From: Guyanagaster necrorhizus
Lineage: Eukaryota; Basidiomycota; Agaricomycetes; Agaricales; Physalacriaceae
Direction: 5' to 3'
Length of the DNA: 64,000 bases
Assembly: GCF_019112545.1 (NCBI RefSeq)
Contig: NW_025064883.1
Span: forward strand, 1,624,100-1,688,099
The position numbers and the translations under genes are program-made. A model generated the notes under the pieces. That model saw only the letters and a list, made by a program, of their open reading frames with translations. It ran no database searches and was not told where the DNA came from. This document shows, in pieces, positions 47,815 to 59,675 of this stretch; position 1 is the stretch's first letter, and the number at the start of each line of letters is the position of its first letter.

Positions 47815-48123
47815 TACACCACATTGACATCCCTCTCATGACTGACTATCTTCATGTATTTTTGTATCTGTCACACGCTCTTTGCAACGTATACCTGCAA
47901 GTTTTGACGAGCAACTTCCAATTCTCATCGGATTGTATTCTCATAAGTACAACAATTTATTTACATAATTTGGACATGGAAATGAAGTTTAACAGTTTGG
48001 AGTGAGGTCAGAAGGCTTCGTCAATTGTAATGCTACAACAGAATTATATCTGTGAGATTCGTCACAATCCTCAAAAGATCACCATAAATGTCAACATAGT
48101 TTAGTGAATGGGTATCACCGATG
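47815..48123. other. Convergent intergenic region
   Basis: The stops of the E2 gene and the copper-fist gene face each other across about 300 nt. No further gene seen. Confidence 0.55.
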
Positions 48124-49588
48124 CTATTTTCCACCACAGCAGCACGACTTTGGAATTGGAACAGGGATTTCCACGGGGACTGACGGTTGCGGAGGACTTT
48201 CCACTACCTCCTTCGTCGTTTCTGTTTCTGTTTCTGTTTGTGTTTCTGCTTCCAGTGAGCCTCCACCGTGTTCAATGCAACATCCATCACAGGCCTTTCC
48301 ACATCCACACCTTCCATTGGGACATCCGCATTGGCCGCCGCAGCATTCAAGCTTTGGCAGTTTGATGAATCCAAATGGGCTGCCATGTTCCAGAGATGAT
48401 GACGGATAAACGGCGAGGTCCATCGGATCTATCTGCATGCCCTTACGGGTGATCGGTGGGGCTGGAAGAGCAGCAGCACGTGCAAAGAACTGGCGAAGGT
48501 AACTCGACCCTGCATCGAGCCCAGGAAGCGCGATCCCATTCCGATTGTCGACACAGTGACCGCAGGCTTCCTCGCCGCATGAATCATGATCCTTGCTAAC
48601 GTGTTCAGGACCGCGGTGCTCAGTACACCCTGGACAGTTGCAGGAAACACCGCAGGTGCACCCAGAGTCAACAAACGATGTGACTTCACTCAATGGCGGC
48701 ATCATTGCAAATGTAGGCACGTCGACGCCTTGGAATTCTGGAATATGGATCGGGGGAAGCTCCAGCCTTGGGGGGTCCACATGGACGTGCTTTGGACGTT
48801 TGTGGTTGGGACTATTGGGCCGTGATATCTGTCTTGGTTTCCCACTGACCTTCCTAGCTGGAGGCGGAGGTGACGGAAGGGAAGATGATGGAGCTATTGG
48901 CTCTTGAGAAAACAATTCGGCAGCGCGAGCGAGCGCGGTGAGCCCAGCGTGTTCATCAGATTCGGCATTGACCTTGGAAGGGACTGAGTTTCGGCATTTG
49001 CACTTGCGTACACTCTTGCAAGTGCAAGGGTTCAAAAGTGACTCCACTAGAATAGGTTTAAGTCATGGAGTGGGTGCAAGTAGAGAATGTGATCACCTAG
49101 TTGGCGTGCATCAGGAGGCTTTGATGCAGTAGACTGAGATGCTTGAAGAACGTCCTTCAGGCCATTGGGTAGAGCAGGAACGATAGGAATGAATCGACGA
49201 GCTAGATCTTGTCAAACGCGGATGAGACACTCAAGAAGCCAATACACACATTTGGTGTATCCAACCACGGGCTGACTGGGTCCAGCTTCGTCCTTATTGT
49301 TGCAATTGCACTTTGAATGCACACGCCTCGACTGTCGTAGCTCGCGGCAGCTTTCGCATTGCGACACTGGACGGCCTTTTTTCTTGATTTCAAAGAGAGG
49401 CCTATCGGTATGATGGCAGGACGAAGATCGGTGACCCTTGATGCATGATTCGCTACAGAGGGATGTCGGTAAACAAGATAAAGAAGACGAGCTGCACGTA
49501 CCATGCGAATTTCTTGTTGTTCACAAATACCTTGACAATTGATCTCATCAGTTGAAGTAACCCTGTATACGACAAAGGGATATACCAT
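48124..49588 (-). CDS. Copper-fist transcription factor (Mac1/Cuf1/Ace1 type)
   Basis: Copper-responsive DNA-binding regulator. The start ATG (49586-49588) stands alone before an intron (gtatat..gtcaag). The next exon gives VFVNNKKFA, and after another intron the copper fist: CESCIKGHRSSSCHHTDRPL, FEIKKKGRPVSQCESC, RVHSKCNC. This contains the zinc-binding Cys/His set and the KGHR and GRP minor-groove contacts. Downstream Cys clusters (NPCTCKSVRKCKC; CTCGVSCNCPGC; CCGGQCGCPNGRCGCGKACDGCC; C-terminal CCCGG) are candidate Cu(I)-sensing sites as in Mac1/Cuf1. A nuclear-targeting-like RPNSPNHKRPK lies between. Whether it acts on uptake or detoxification genes cannot be told from the sequence. Confidence 0.88.
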
Positions 49589-49885
49589 GAGTTGTGGGCT
49601 GCTGAAGGATGAGCTAGCAAGAAACGTGGGGAAGGGAGGGGCCGATAGACCTGTGATGGGAGTTAGTAGGACTATAAAGACCCTTGGGTAAAACGACGGA
49701 TGCAATATATTGTCGGAAGGCACCATCGGGGGAACGTTTCGTCACAAATGCCGAATGCCGCGCCTAGGGACAGTGCCGCGTGATCGGCAACTCAGCTTGA
49801 AGGACGTTCAGCCTGAGACGAGTAGCAGCCATTCAAGTTCGCATTCTCACTGCTGTGTATTTTTCATCTCGTGGCCAGTGAAGCC

Positions 49886-52159
49886 ATGAGAGCATTTTCC
49901 TACTCTCCGTTCAATTCTCTTCCCTACACGAATTGCTGTCTGTCATGCATCATACCAAAACGAATCAGTTCACTCCATACAACACGACCAGCAAAAACAG
50001 CTCGAGTCCTTCCATCAAAGTGCGTAAGTAATATATTTCCATCCTTTGCGCCCTTTATGCGAGTAGGTTCAGTTAAAAATACGCCATTTTATCATCTGGT
50101 CTTGGTGGAACCTGATAGGGTGTGGTGTGGACCCCGGTCTAGTCGCTTTTGTATGCAAAATGTACCATTTGACCTTCTGCTCGTCACCAAAGCGGCCAAG
50201 TCAGTATAATAAGGTTTTCAGAGCCCCTTCAACTGTTCTCAGAAGACTTGTTGGTGCGCGCTTTTCACCAAGTAGATTCCTTTCTATTGAAACAGACTTT
50301 AGCCTGAGCCAGCAGCGATTTTCGCGGAGTTCCAACAAGTGAGCATCCACGTCGTGGAGAAAGATAATGAATATCCGTGCCTAAACATGTGAGAATCTCA
50401 GTCCGGCCGCCGGCTAAGTATGAACTGCGCAGTTCCACGCACGCCTCGCGTCGCCCTCTCCAACGTGCGCCTATGCATTGCTGTCGATTGGTGCGCCTTT
50501 GCGCCTTCTTGTGTCGGCAGGATGTGTCTTGGCCACCCAGTTTCCTTTTCAATCAGGGTCAATTGACTGGGATTTGAATTCTCCGCCCAACATAAATGCA
50601 ACGGGGCATCTTTGTATTTGATACCGTTAACTCCTTCCTCCAGCATTGGCCCAATACACGCCATCGTAATGGTAAGCAGATTACGATCTATTGGGCGCTG
50701 GATTCTCGTTTCAATTGTCATATGTCATAGGACATAGTCTGGTTCCTGGAATGATACCCGTCGGGACGCTCCTCTTCCTTTAGAGACTCAGGATATCGTA
50801 GCTTGGGGTAGCGTTGCTCCAGAAAACATCAGGGAAGAGTATAAACGGATTGCAGATCTTTGTGCATGGGGACAGAAGTTGGGCGTCAACGGCTTTCTTA
50901 GGTATGCTTCCAATTCATCTAATCTTGATGTCATATAACTGAGTTCCTTAGGATGGAAATGGATTTGTCAGTCATCGTGACATTACTGCCTTCAGAGTCT
51001 GATTTTTTTTTCTCCAGTGAGATTATGCTCTGCGATTTTACCGCTGGTGTTGAAGTGCTTTCGTTCCTCGAGTTGAGTGTCGATAATCCCCAGTTTCCTT
51101 TCCCACCCCGGCGCCCCCGAGCATTTTGAGCCTTCCCCTCAGCCTGAAAGGCATCCGATTTTCTCTCCTTCGACCACCATCAGCCACTTCCGAGGTGCTT
51201 CATGCGGGGTCATGGCACAATCACTATCCCGATGATATACGGATACAACTTGACCTAACCCGCATGATATCTTTCTATGATACATTTCTCACACCGAGCT
51301 TAATTTCTCGGCGCTTTGGGCAAGAACGGTTTGTCCACCACATTGGAGGGGCCTCTGAATCTGACATTCAGAGGGTCCTGAATAGACTAGAAACAGCGGT
51401 GCAAATGCCTCATGGGGGCGGCAGCGGTGTTGATTGGAAGACGCTGGTGCAAGTGATAGTTGACCGTTATCAAGATAGGGTCGAGATGGTGCAGTTCCTC
51501 CTGAACATCACTTCGTTGGAGGACAAGACACAGGTGGCAAAAAAGGTACAAACCCAATTACGAGTTATGCTGCAGCCGTACTTGCTTCACTCTGTCGTTC
51601 CCTCGGTTCCGAAAGCGGTGTCGACGATCTACTCCTGGGCGGCTCCGATATACAAACTATGTGCGACGTCACATACTTTGTACATTGTTTCTTCCCCAGT
51701 TCTGACTTCTAAATTGACGGAATCAGAGCGATTAATACTTGGTGGGCTGCGGGCGTTTTGAACGGTTTTGATGAGATGCTTCCGTATTCTCTGGATCAAG
51801 GCCAACAGACGGAAAGTGTTCTCTCGGAATGGAAAATACAACTTGACACGCTGATGGGATGGTTGGATTGGAGTGGTTGGGTGAAGTGTAAACCTGCTTG
51901 TAGGCCTGAGGTACGCGACGTTGGTTATCTGGGGTAAACATTTTGTTTAATATCAGTGTTTAAGGAAATTTGTTATCTTCCGACGTGGCCTTTCTTTGGA
52001 CGGACATTTTCTGGTTTTCCTGGGGGTGGGGAAGGGCCAGAATGGCCTAAACGTCCCAGCAGGCACCATATCATTATGATGGAAGATGAAGGCATAGACG
52101 ACGGATGGGAAAGACCGGAGCCGAAATGTCTTCGTCGATTTGAGCCGTATTCGTTCTAG
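49886..52159 (+). pseudogene. Conserved basidiomycete protein of unknown function, frame-disrupted
   Basis: The ATG at 49886 begins an Arg/Ser-rich N-terminus. Recognisable segments follow in several frames: DIVAWGSVAPENIREEYKRI (about 50790), VNGFLRMEMDL, CDFTAGVEVLSFLELS, SWHNHYPDDIRIQLDLTRMI (about 51210), GVDWKTLVQVIVDRYQDR, KVQTQLRVMLQPYLLHSV, WWAAGVLNGFDEML (about 51745) and a last exon with CYLPTWPFF..WERPEPKCLRRFEPYSF ending 52159. The order fits a widespread but uncharacterised mushroom family, from memory of its general pattern. Two joins lack splice signals: the frame change near 51090-51126 and the one near 51735-51745. The latter also appears to lack several residues. It is either a recent pseudogene or contains sequencing errors. 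Confidence 0.55.
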
Positions 52160-52208
52160 AGACAGAGCTGTTCATCAATACATGTATAATTATTATTGCA
52201 GATCATAT

Positions 52209-52571
52209 TCACTGCAGAGGATCCTGCTCCTGCTCCTTTGCAGTTTCTAGTGCAAGATGTTGGGTGGCGTCGAGAGTTTCCGTGATTCGGTCGTACATCA
52301 GAAGAGAAGGCGTTCCAGGGTTGATTTGGCTCACGGAAACGGCGTTCTCTTGCATATGGTGGACGCGAACAGAAAATGTCTGAGAAAAAGAGGAGAATCT
52401 AGTCTTGTGCGAAGTCTCTGAAAACTCGTTGGACCTGGAGCACAAAAGTGAATGTAATAAGCAGTATGGCGACATTTTCATCACGTTTCGGTTCACCCAG
52501 ACCCGAAAGATTATCATCATCAGGATCAGGGACCATACAAAGGAAGAGAAGCAGTTGGGCTGCATTTGCAA
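52209..52571 (-). CDS. Possible small membrane protein
   Basis: An open frame of 120 codons on the minus strand. A hydrophobic segment near the start (FVWSLILMMIIFRVWV) would make it a single-pass protein; the C-terminal half (VHHMQENAVSVSQINPGTPS, RITETLDATQHLALE) is soluble and protein-like. A gtctgg..ctccag pair inside could be an intron, which would change the N-terminal part. No family recognised. Confidence 0.33.
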   Translation of the reverse strand: MQMQPNCFSSFVWSLILMMIIFRVWVNRNVMKMSPYCLLHSLLCSRSNEFSETSHKTRFSSFSQTFSVRVHHMQENAVSVSQINPGTPSLLMYDRITETLDATQHLALETAKEQEQDPLQ

Positions 52572-53051
52572 CGAGTATAGGTTAAGAAGTCATGGCCCTG
52601 AGTGGCGGTCTTGGGCCAAAGGAGGAGCACAGGTGACTCAGTGGCCCCACCGCTGCGACGACGGCCGACACGGTATTCTCCGTTGACGACCGACCGTTTG
52701 GTACTAAAATAATTAAATATATTTTTATAAATCTTATTTTCAATGTTTTCAATTTTTTTCGTCGGCTCATCCGCGTCCGTCTAAGCACATTGCTCGAGGG
52801 AAAAGAAAGCAAATAATGTACCGAGTTATTCCAGTTATTCCTCGACTTTTGGATACAAGATCGGTTGCCAAGAAGATTGAGCCGTGCAGGGTCGTACCAG
52901 AATGGGTGGGCTTAACAAGGCGTGATGTCTAGTGACGTCACCGTGTGAACATGCGGAGTCGGAGCTGGTTAATCTGAGGTACCTTCAGCCGCCCTTTCCG
53001 CCCTCACGCACTCCCTTTTGAGCTTGTTCATCGTCGTCTACGACGTCCTCC
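52572..53051. other. Intergenic region upstream of the tyrosine phosphatase gene
   Basis: A/T-rich on the left (about 52700-52760), then a C/T-rich leader (CCGCCCTTTCCGCCCTC) just before the ATG at 53052. No gene supported. Confidence 0.45.
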
Positions 53052-56000
53052 ATGGACTTTTTCTCCGCCGCCAACGATGCCTCGGCGGTTGCACTCACAC
53101 AGAACGACACCTTCGCCCAGGCCATAGCTTCCAGCTTTGGCTCTTTCACCGCTCACCTTCCGTCGGTCGCTGCTACTTCGTCGTCCACGCCGACCCCAAC
53201 AACAAAACCAACATTGCATTCCAACAGCTTCCATGCTGTGCATCATAGCGAGCTCGCTGACCTCGTCAACACTCCCTCCGTACTGTTCATTGACATTCGT
53301 CCCCATGCTCAATATGCTAATGCTCGTCTCCCCAATGCGCTGTCGTTGTCTGTACCGTCCACGCTTCTAAAACGCCCTCTGTTCTCATTGGACAAGCTCG
53401 CATCAATGCTCTCTTCCGTTTCTTCACGTTCGCGATTCCTGGGTTGGAATACATCCGCTCAGATCATCGTGTACGACGCTGATTCTGCGTCGTTGCCTGA
53501 CTCTTCCAATATTCTCGGCCTTCTCAGGAAGTTCGCCAATGATAGCTCCGGATACTCTGGCAAGCTTTGTTGGCTCCAGGGTGGTTTCCAGTCTGTATGG
53601 CGGGATCGAAGAGAGCTCATTGACCAGCACCCTTTGGTACCTGACCCTACAGCGTCGCCTCCTCCCTCAACCTCTCTTAATCCTAATCTACTGCCAACGG
53701 CAGCTTTTCGTGCGCCGAAACGACATTCACCTTTGTATTCTTCTCTACGAGCCGGCATGTCAATGCCATCACTTTCTCATCAACCTTACAATCCTTTCTT
53801 TGATACCATCCGTCAAAACTTGGAATTATCCCATGGCATTACAGAACGTATTCCACTTAAGCTCACTACCCATGCGAAACAGCGGATAGCTGATCTCCCT
53901 TTCTCGTGGCTACGTACCATTGCTCTTCGAACGACATCTGACCTCGAGACGGATGCCGAAGAAAGCATGGAGTCACTCGCCATGCAGTTCTACCGCATTG
54001 AACTTGCGGAGCAGAGAAGACTAATGGGCGTTATGGAACATCATTCACGGGAATCTCTTGTACACAACTACAGTGAACGCAACGGTGTGCCTGTCAAACC
54101 GTTCCCTTTCAGTATTACTGCGGGCGTAGAGAAAGGTGCAAAGAACCGGTATGGTTTTTAATATCTTTATATGTCGCATAACATTAATCCCTGCTGTCAT
54201 AGATATCGTCATATCTGGCCCTTTGAGCACGCTAGAGTACGGCTACATTCCGATAAATCAATATCCCCCCTTCTTTCGTTAGATTCTACAACCTCCTCCG
54301 ACACCTCGCCAAGATTAACATCTTCCTCTTCTGATACCGCTCTTCCATTATCCAAACCGACTCTACCTCAGTTGTCCTGCTACGAGGACCCCGACGATTA
54401 TGTGAACGCTTCATATGTGCAGCCGTTATGTACTCGCCGACGGTACATCGCTACGCAAGGTCCCTTGGAGGCGACGTTTGTAGATTTTTGGACGTGGGTC
54501 TTGTTTCATCATCATGGTTTGTTTAACAAAAAAGTCTGATCACCTTGACAGTCTTGTTTGGCAACAAAACGTTCACGTCATTGTCATGTTGACCCGCGAA
54601 GTTGAAGGCTCGACCGTGAAATGCAACTGCTATTGGAAAGACGGCACCTACGGCCCCCTTCACCTTCGACTGGTCAGCCGCGAGGGGAAAGAAGATCGCG
54701 GGGATAATTTAGCGTCTAAACAGAGCGGCGGCTTCTTCAACTTCCGTGCCGAGCAGGCAGAGAAGAGCCACCCAATCATCAAGCGGATTTTTATGCTTAC
54801 TCACTCCGGATATCCTCAAGCCAAACCGCGCAGAATTGTCCATTATCAATATTTGGAGTGGCCGGATATGAATGTTCCCGACGACCCTCGGGGCGTCCTG
54901 GAGCTCATCAAGGAGGTAGGGAAGGGGATGGAAGAGAGCAAGCAGCAGGGGGACAACATGCACGATAACAACGGATCTGCGGCCGAAGATCAGCTATTGG
55001 AGGTTGATTCGCATACGGGTATTTCGCGTCAAGGGCAAGGTATCCAGCCCCTTCTTTTACATTGCAGTGCTGGTGTGGGAAGAACTGGAGGTTTTATCGC
55101 TGTCGACGCCGTTCTGGATGGAATCCGGAGAGAGATTCGCAAATCCGTTGACGATCAAGTTAGGACTGCTGAAAACAAGGCCGTCGACGATCGTACCGAC
55201 GGTGATGGTGATATCTTGATGGATGAGACAGGCCAACGCACGATGCCCATGCCGCCTAACAAGGGAGGGGATATACTGCATGTTCCTGTTATGGATAGCA
55301 GACTTCCTCCCTCTGTCACAATTCCCCAGCGAGAGTCCGAAGGGGACGACACAGCTACGAGACAATGGGCTGAAAACCTAGAAAACATTGACAGTACGTA
55401 TAGCCGCGACGTCGGGGATACGGAAGGTAGATCGTCTTTCGAAACCGCTAGTTTGAGCACCACTTCATCCTCAGAAGAATCCTCCTTTTTCTGCCGGACC
55501 GGGGCAAACAACGAAATCAAGGAAATTGATGGCGAGATTTCACCCAATGCGCCAAGTAGCGGATATACCACATCGTCATCTTTTGTCACGACGATATCTT
55601 CGGAACCGAGTAGCAAAGATGGAATCATCGGTGCGACGAAAAAATCATCTCCCGGTTTGAACGCAGCTCTTGGAATTGATTTCAAAGGTCTACGGAGCGC
55701 GCGCCTTGGAGAAGAGGAAAATCATCGCATGCGGACACAGTCGACACCGTTAGCGAGGACAGAGGCCAAGGATACGGCGACTACACCCCTTACTTCAAGG
55801 AGCCTGTCGCCGTTTGGCAGCGACGTGAAGGATGCTAAGGACTTCGCTGCACAATCAACCCCGAATCTCAAGCTTTCTTCGGCATCGACAATGCAACCCA
55901 TATCTGCCGTGGCTTCTACTTCAACAACTAATGTCGACTATAAAGACCCTCGTCCCATGCACAGGGCTGACTCACCGCGCCTTTTGAGCTCATGCGACGA

Positions 56001-56499
56001 GCCACTCTGGGAGATCGTGCAAGACATGAGAGAGCAGAGAATGAGTCTGTGCCAGAGTCTCAGGCAGTACGTCTTTGTACATGCGGCTGTCATTGAGGGT
56101 GCTCTGATGGTTGTCGACGAAGAGAAAGAGGCTTTGGGAGCGGAAAATGTTGAGAAGATGATCCGTCAGCGGAATGGCCTGAACCATAGCAATGCTGTGC
56201 CGTCATCGGGTCCAGTGTTTGTTTATAACGATATTTTGACGCCCGGTTCGTCATCCCATGGGAAGAGAGGCGCCAGTCCGACTGAATTATTGAAGGAAGA
56301 CAAGATGGGGGAGTTGAGAATGTCGAAAAGGCCGAGCATCAAGAGGAAACAGCGGAGCCATGACGGTGAAATAGCAATATACTCTGCCGCTAGGGAACCT
56401 CTTGGTGAGAGGCTGACTTTGCCGACGTTTGAGATAGGTAAGTGCTACTATGTTACCAGATGCCGTCGCTAATATTGGCTCTCATCACCGTAAGGGTGA
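53052..56499 (+). CDS. Protein tyrosine phosphatase with N-terminal rhodanese-like domain
   Basis: Classical Cys-dependent PTP resembling fungal MAPK-directed phosphatases (Pyp1/Ptp2 type). The N-terminal rhodanese-like domain (about 53230-53620; LFIDIRPHAQYANARLPNA, IIVYDAD, WLQGGFQSV) lacks a Cys at the active-site loop after IIVYD and so probably serves for docking. The PTP domain follows: YRHIWPFEHARVRL, DYVNASYV, YIATQGPLEATFVDFWT|LVWQQNVHVIVMLT, YLEWPDMNVPDDP, and the signature HCSAGVGRTGGF (about 55060). A long disordered insertion (55150-55970) separates it from the last helical part, a normal fungal feature. Donors gtatgg and gtgggt are needed for the two middle joins. The C-terminus is either GGG-TGA after a last intron (stop 56497-56499) or an unspliced stop at 56470-56472. 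Confidence 0.88.
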
Positions 56500-56823
56500 T
56501 TGATACGGCTTTCTGTGTCTCGTCATTGCTCTGTTTCTCTTTGTCGGCTTACTCAACCTCGTCATCAGTCTACCATTACTTCTCAACCAGCATTTTTTCC
56601 AACTAAAATTGCATCAGCTTTGTATATATCTCCACCATCACCGAACCAATTATGGCATATACTCCTAATATAGGATACGCATGTATTTATTTCTCTGTTT
56701 TTGTTCTCAAGTACTACTAATATTTATATTATTGCTTACCGAGGAATCACTGCGAAGCTAACCGTCCGTGAAATGAATTTCTCGCTTGGATCAGAATTGA
56801 TGCATTTGATGGTACAGAATATG
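56500..56823. other. Convergent intergenic region
   Basis: T- and A-rich sequence between the PTP gene and the WD40 gene, presumably the two 3' ends. No gene seen. Confidence 0.55.
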
Positions 56824-58185
56824 CTAAAAGGTGCTTGCTCCGCCGGCGCCCCTCCACCATCGCACCACCCCATCTTCGCCTCCAGTGACAAAGGCGCCAA
56901 CCCCAACGGCCGTCAGTTTGGGTCTCCATGATACTGACCACACTTCTCCGGTATCTTGAACAGTTGATACAGCCGTTCGTGCTGCAATGTCCCATACCTT
57001 GATGGTTTTGTCGGCAGACCTAGGTTGCAATTAGGTACTGTCAGTGAGAAAGTGAATAACGTACGTACCCTGACAGGCCAAGACGATTATCGGGTGATAT
57101 ATCGACGCTGAGAACCCATGAAGAGTGTCCCGTAAAAGCGGCCACCATCCTTCCGGAAGATGTCCGTACGTCATGAAGCACCAGACGTTTGTCTTCAGAT
57201 GCACTCAGAAGGAGCTGATACAGATATAACAAAAAGTAAGTGAAGGAAAAGGCTCGCCATGTAACGAAGACCTGCGTTGCAATCAGGAGACCAGACAAGA
57301 TCCCGAACGGCCATAGCATGGGAGGTGTATGTCGTTGCCAGTGAATTCGTTTCAAGGTCGAATATGTAGATCTGGCCTGATTCCGAGGACAGCGCAACGC
57401 GCTTGCCGTCTGGGCTCTATTCCGAAATATTTTGAATATCAATGATACGAGAAATCTGTGGACTCATACGTGGGTACAGTGCAATCCAAATTTGCTCCTC
57501 CCCGACGGTAAGGTAGACAGTCGTCGCCCAAAATTCTCTGAACTAGCAGAGTGGATCGCGACATTCCCGGAAGCGCCTGAAGAGGCGTAGATCTGGCAGT
57601 TTGGATGCAAAGATACGGACCATGCTGTTTTGTGTGAGTGAAAGAGGTCCCTGAAGGACGAAGACGACAACGCACAGGGCTCGATATCGCCACCTGCAGA
57701 CGATCTGCTGTAACTCTCATACTTCCCAACGATGTCCCCGGTAGTCAGATCCCATAAGGATGTGAGACCTTCGATGGTGTTGTAGAGGGCGTATTTTGCA
57801 TCTGACGATACGGATAGAGAGACAAGACCGAGCATGTGTGGAGCTGGGAAATCGGAGCTGGGATTTGGAGGCTGGGGATCGCCTGCAGAGGTCCATTGCT
57901 TGATGCTTCCGTCTGCTGAGATAGATATCACAGTGTCGTTGCTCGTCCAAGAAATGCCCCAGACAGAGTCGCCGTGGCCTGCAAGGTGATCATCTGAGTG
58001 TCAGCTGCTTGCATACCTAGAGGGAATTGACCTTCTGCAGCGTCGTGAGAGTGAAGAAAGGCAAGACTCTGTTCTTTTGTTGATTAGAGTCCATTGAGGG
58101 CAGTGCGAAAGTACGCGTACTCACCATTTGAATGGCGCGTTATAGCGACGCGATTTGAGGTGGTGGTCGAGATGATCGTTTTTGT
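56824..58185 (-). CDS. SKI8: WD40-repeat protein, Ski8/WDR61 type
   Basis: Seven-bladed propeller of the Ski8/WDR61 group, a scaffold of the cytoplasmic Ski complex (exosome mRNA decay) and, in animals, of Paf1C. From the N-terminus: KTIISTTTSNRVAITRH, SLAFLHSHDAAEGHGDSVWGISW, SISADGSIKQW, and PDGKRVALSSESGQIYIFDLET. Then LLSASEDKRLVLHDVR, AAFTGHSSWVLSVDISPDNR, SADKTIKVWDI and the conserved end FVTGGEDGVVRWWRGAG. The stop is at 56824. The first exon with the start codon was not resolved: the ATG at 58205 is one base out of frame, so another short exon or intron must lie between 58186 and about 58260. The last exons place the family firmly; the choice Ski8 over other WD40 proteins rests on overall pattern. 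Confidence 0.75.
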
Positions 58186-58276
58186 CTACGCCTATTTGTG
58201 GTCATTGTACTCATATCAGTGTATCCGAATCGTGTAGTCTACAATATCATCCAATGAAATCCTGGCTGTACCCCCT

Positions 58277-59675
58277 TCAATCCAAAGGCGGGACGTAGGG
58301 TTCTACTAACATCTTGCTGAACTCTTTCAGCTTCTCAGGACCTCTGACCTCCTCCGTAAGTAAGGGTAATTGTACTATATGGAAAAACTCGTCGTAGAGT
58401 TCATGGGCCTCCCCCAAATACTTCTGTTGCATCTTTTGCCGGACCCGGCAGTGCTCGCAATTAGAGCCTATTTTTTTTTTCAAACATATTAGAGGGTGCT
58501 GCACTGGGTGAACAGGAAACAACCCACTCTTCTTTGGGAAAAGAAGCTGGTTTACGACGATGTTATGCGTGTCAATCTCGTACGATGTCAGTTCTTGCAC
58601 CAAACGTTCGGTTTCGTATAGCGACAGGAATTCAGATATGCAAACACAGACGAAGGTCGTCTTTTCCTATGCGGTCGTCAGCACATAAAGCTAACGCTAA
58701 GGACTAAAACATGCAGGATCTTTGAACTGTGTGTTTACTTCGGTGATGACAGCGCGCATCGATTCAAGTTTGGCGAACATATCTTCCTGGGATCCAGCTT
58801 CTCCGCCCATCATGGAGGACATCTGCATTACATGTCAAGGGAATTGTCAACGCGAGCAGGAATATACACACCTGATTGATCATAGGGCCGAATCGTGACC
58901 CGAGACTGCTCAATTTCCCTAGCGCCTTTTCCAGCACTGTTGGGAACGAGAGGAAACGAAGAGTATGGCCCGTTGGTGCCGTATCGAATACTATGACAGA
59001 ATATTCCATCGACTTTACGTGCCTATGTCAATGATCCTGTTCAAATCGCAGTGATACGAACGGTATGAGGGCTCGTACTTCATGATTTCAGCGAAGCTCA
59101 TAGCTTCGTCGACACCAGGAATAGCAAACGCAAGATCTTGCATCATGGAGCCCATCATTCCATTTGAATCAGCTAGCATAAGAATGTGTGAATATCAAAG
59201 CTGCATGGAGGGTAGCTGTGATCGTACACTGGTCCACCATTTCCTGTATTGCACTCGTTGGGTCGATCTCCATCGCAAAAAGATTATCGAACCCGTTGAC
59301 TTTGGTCGCATCTTTGGAGAATTTCTGACCAAAAGCATCGGATAAGTTATGTGCAGGATCGGTTGACTGTGGTAGAGAATCAGGACAACTACGTCAGAGG
59401 GTAGTGAACATACGATGAGAAGGACCGACTGGCGGCATTTTGCTAGCTGTATGGCAAGCGAACACGATGTCGTTGTCTTCCCTGAATTGACTAGTTTGAA
59501 CTTGGTTTCCTGAGGATGGACAGTCTCAACTTGCCTACACCACCTTTCCCGCCTGACGATACGGTGAGCGGTTGATTGCAGCAAAGGATAAATAGGACCT
59601 GCCGCAGAATATCCACTTCAAGGTGGTCTGGTCAAGGACATTCTGGAGGGTGGGAGGAAGAGTTTCCGTGTCCAT
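58277..59675 (-). CDS. GET3: Guided-entry of tail-anchored proteins ATPase Get3 (ArsA family)
   Basis: Cytosolic ATPase that carries tail-anchored membrane proteins to the ER. The ATG at 59675 opens [13 protein letters not shown] sequence ([16 protein letters not shown]), then [20 protein letters not shown], the Walker A loop assembled from three exons. [16 protein letters not shown] (switch I), [27 protein letters not shown] (switch II) and [11 protein letters not shown] follow. The zinc-binding CxxC of eukaryotic Get3 is NCEHC, and the C-terminus is [12 protein letters not shown]. The first coding exon is 59603-59675, the second only 18 nt (59535-59552), and both introns after them begin with GC. 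It shares its promoter region with SRP68. Confidence 0.94.
59535..59552 (-). other. 18-nt microexon of GET3 encoding the Walker A loop, flanked by GC-AG introns
   Basis: TTCTGCG|gcaggt..gtcag|GCGGGAAAGGTGGTGTAG|gcaagt..attcag|GGAAGACAACG. Only this path restores the invariant [10 protein letters not shown]. The possible GT donors nearby either shift the frame or delete Val-Gly. Introns are 50 and 53 nt. Confidence 0.8.
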
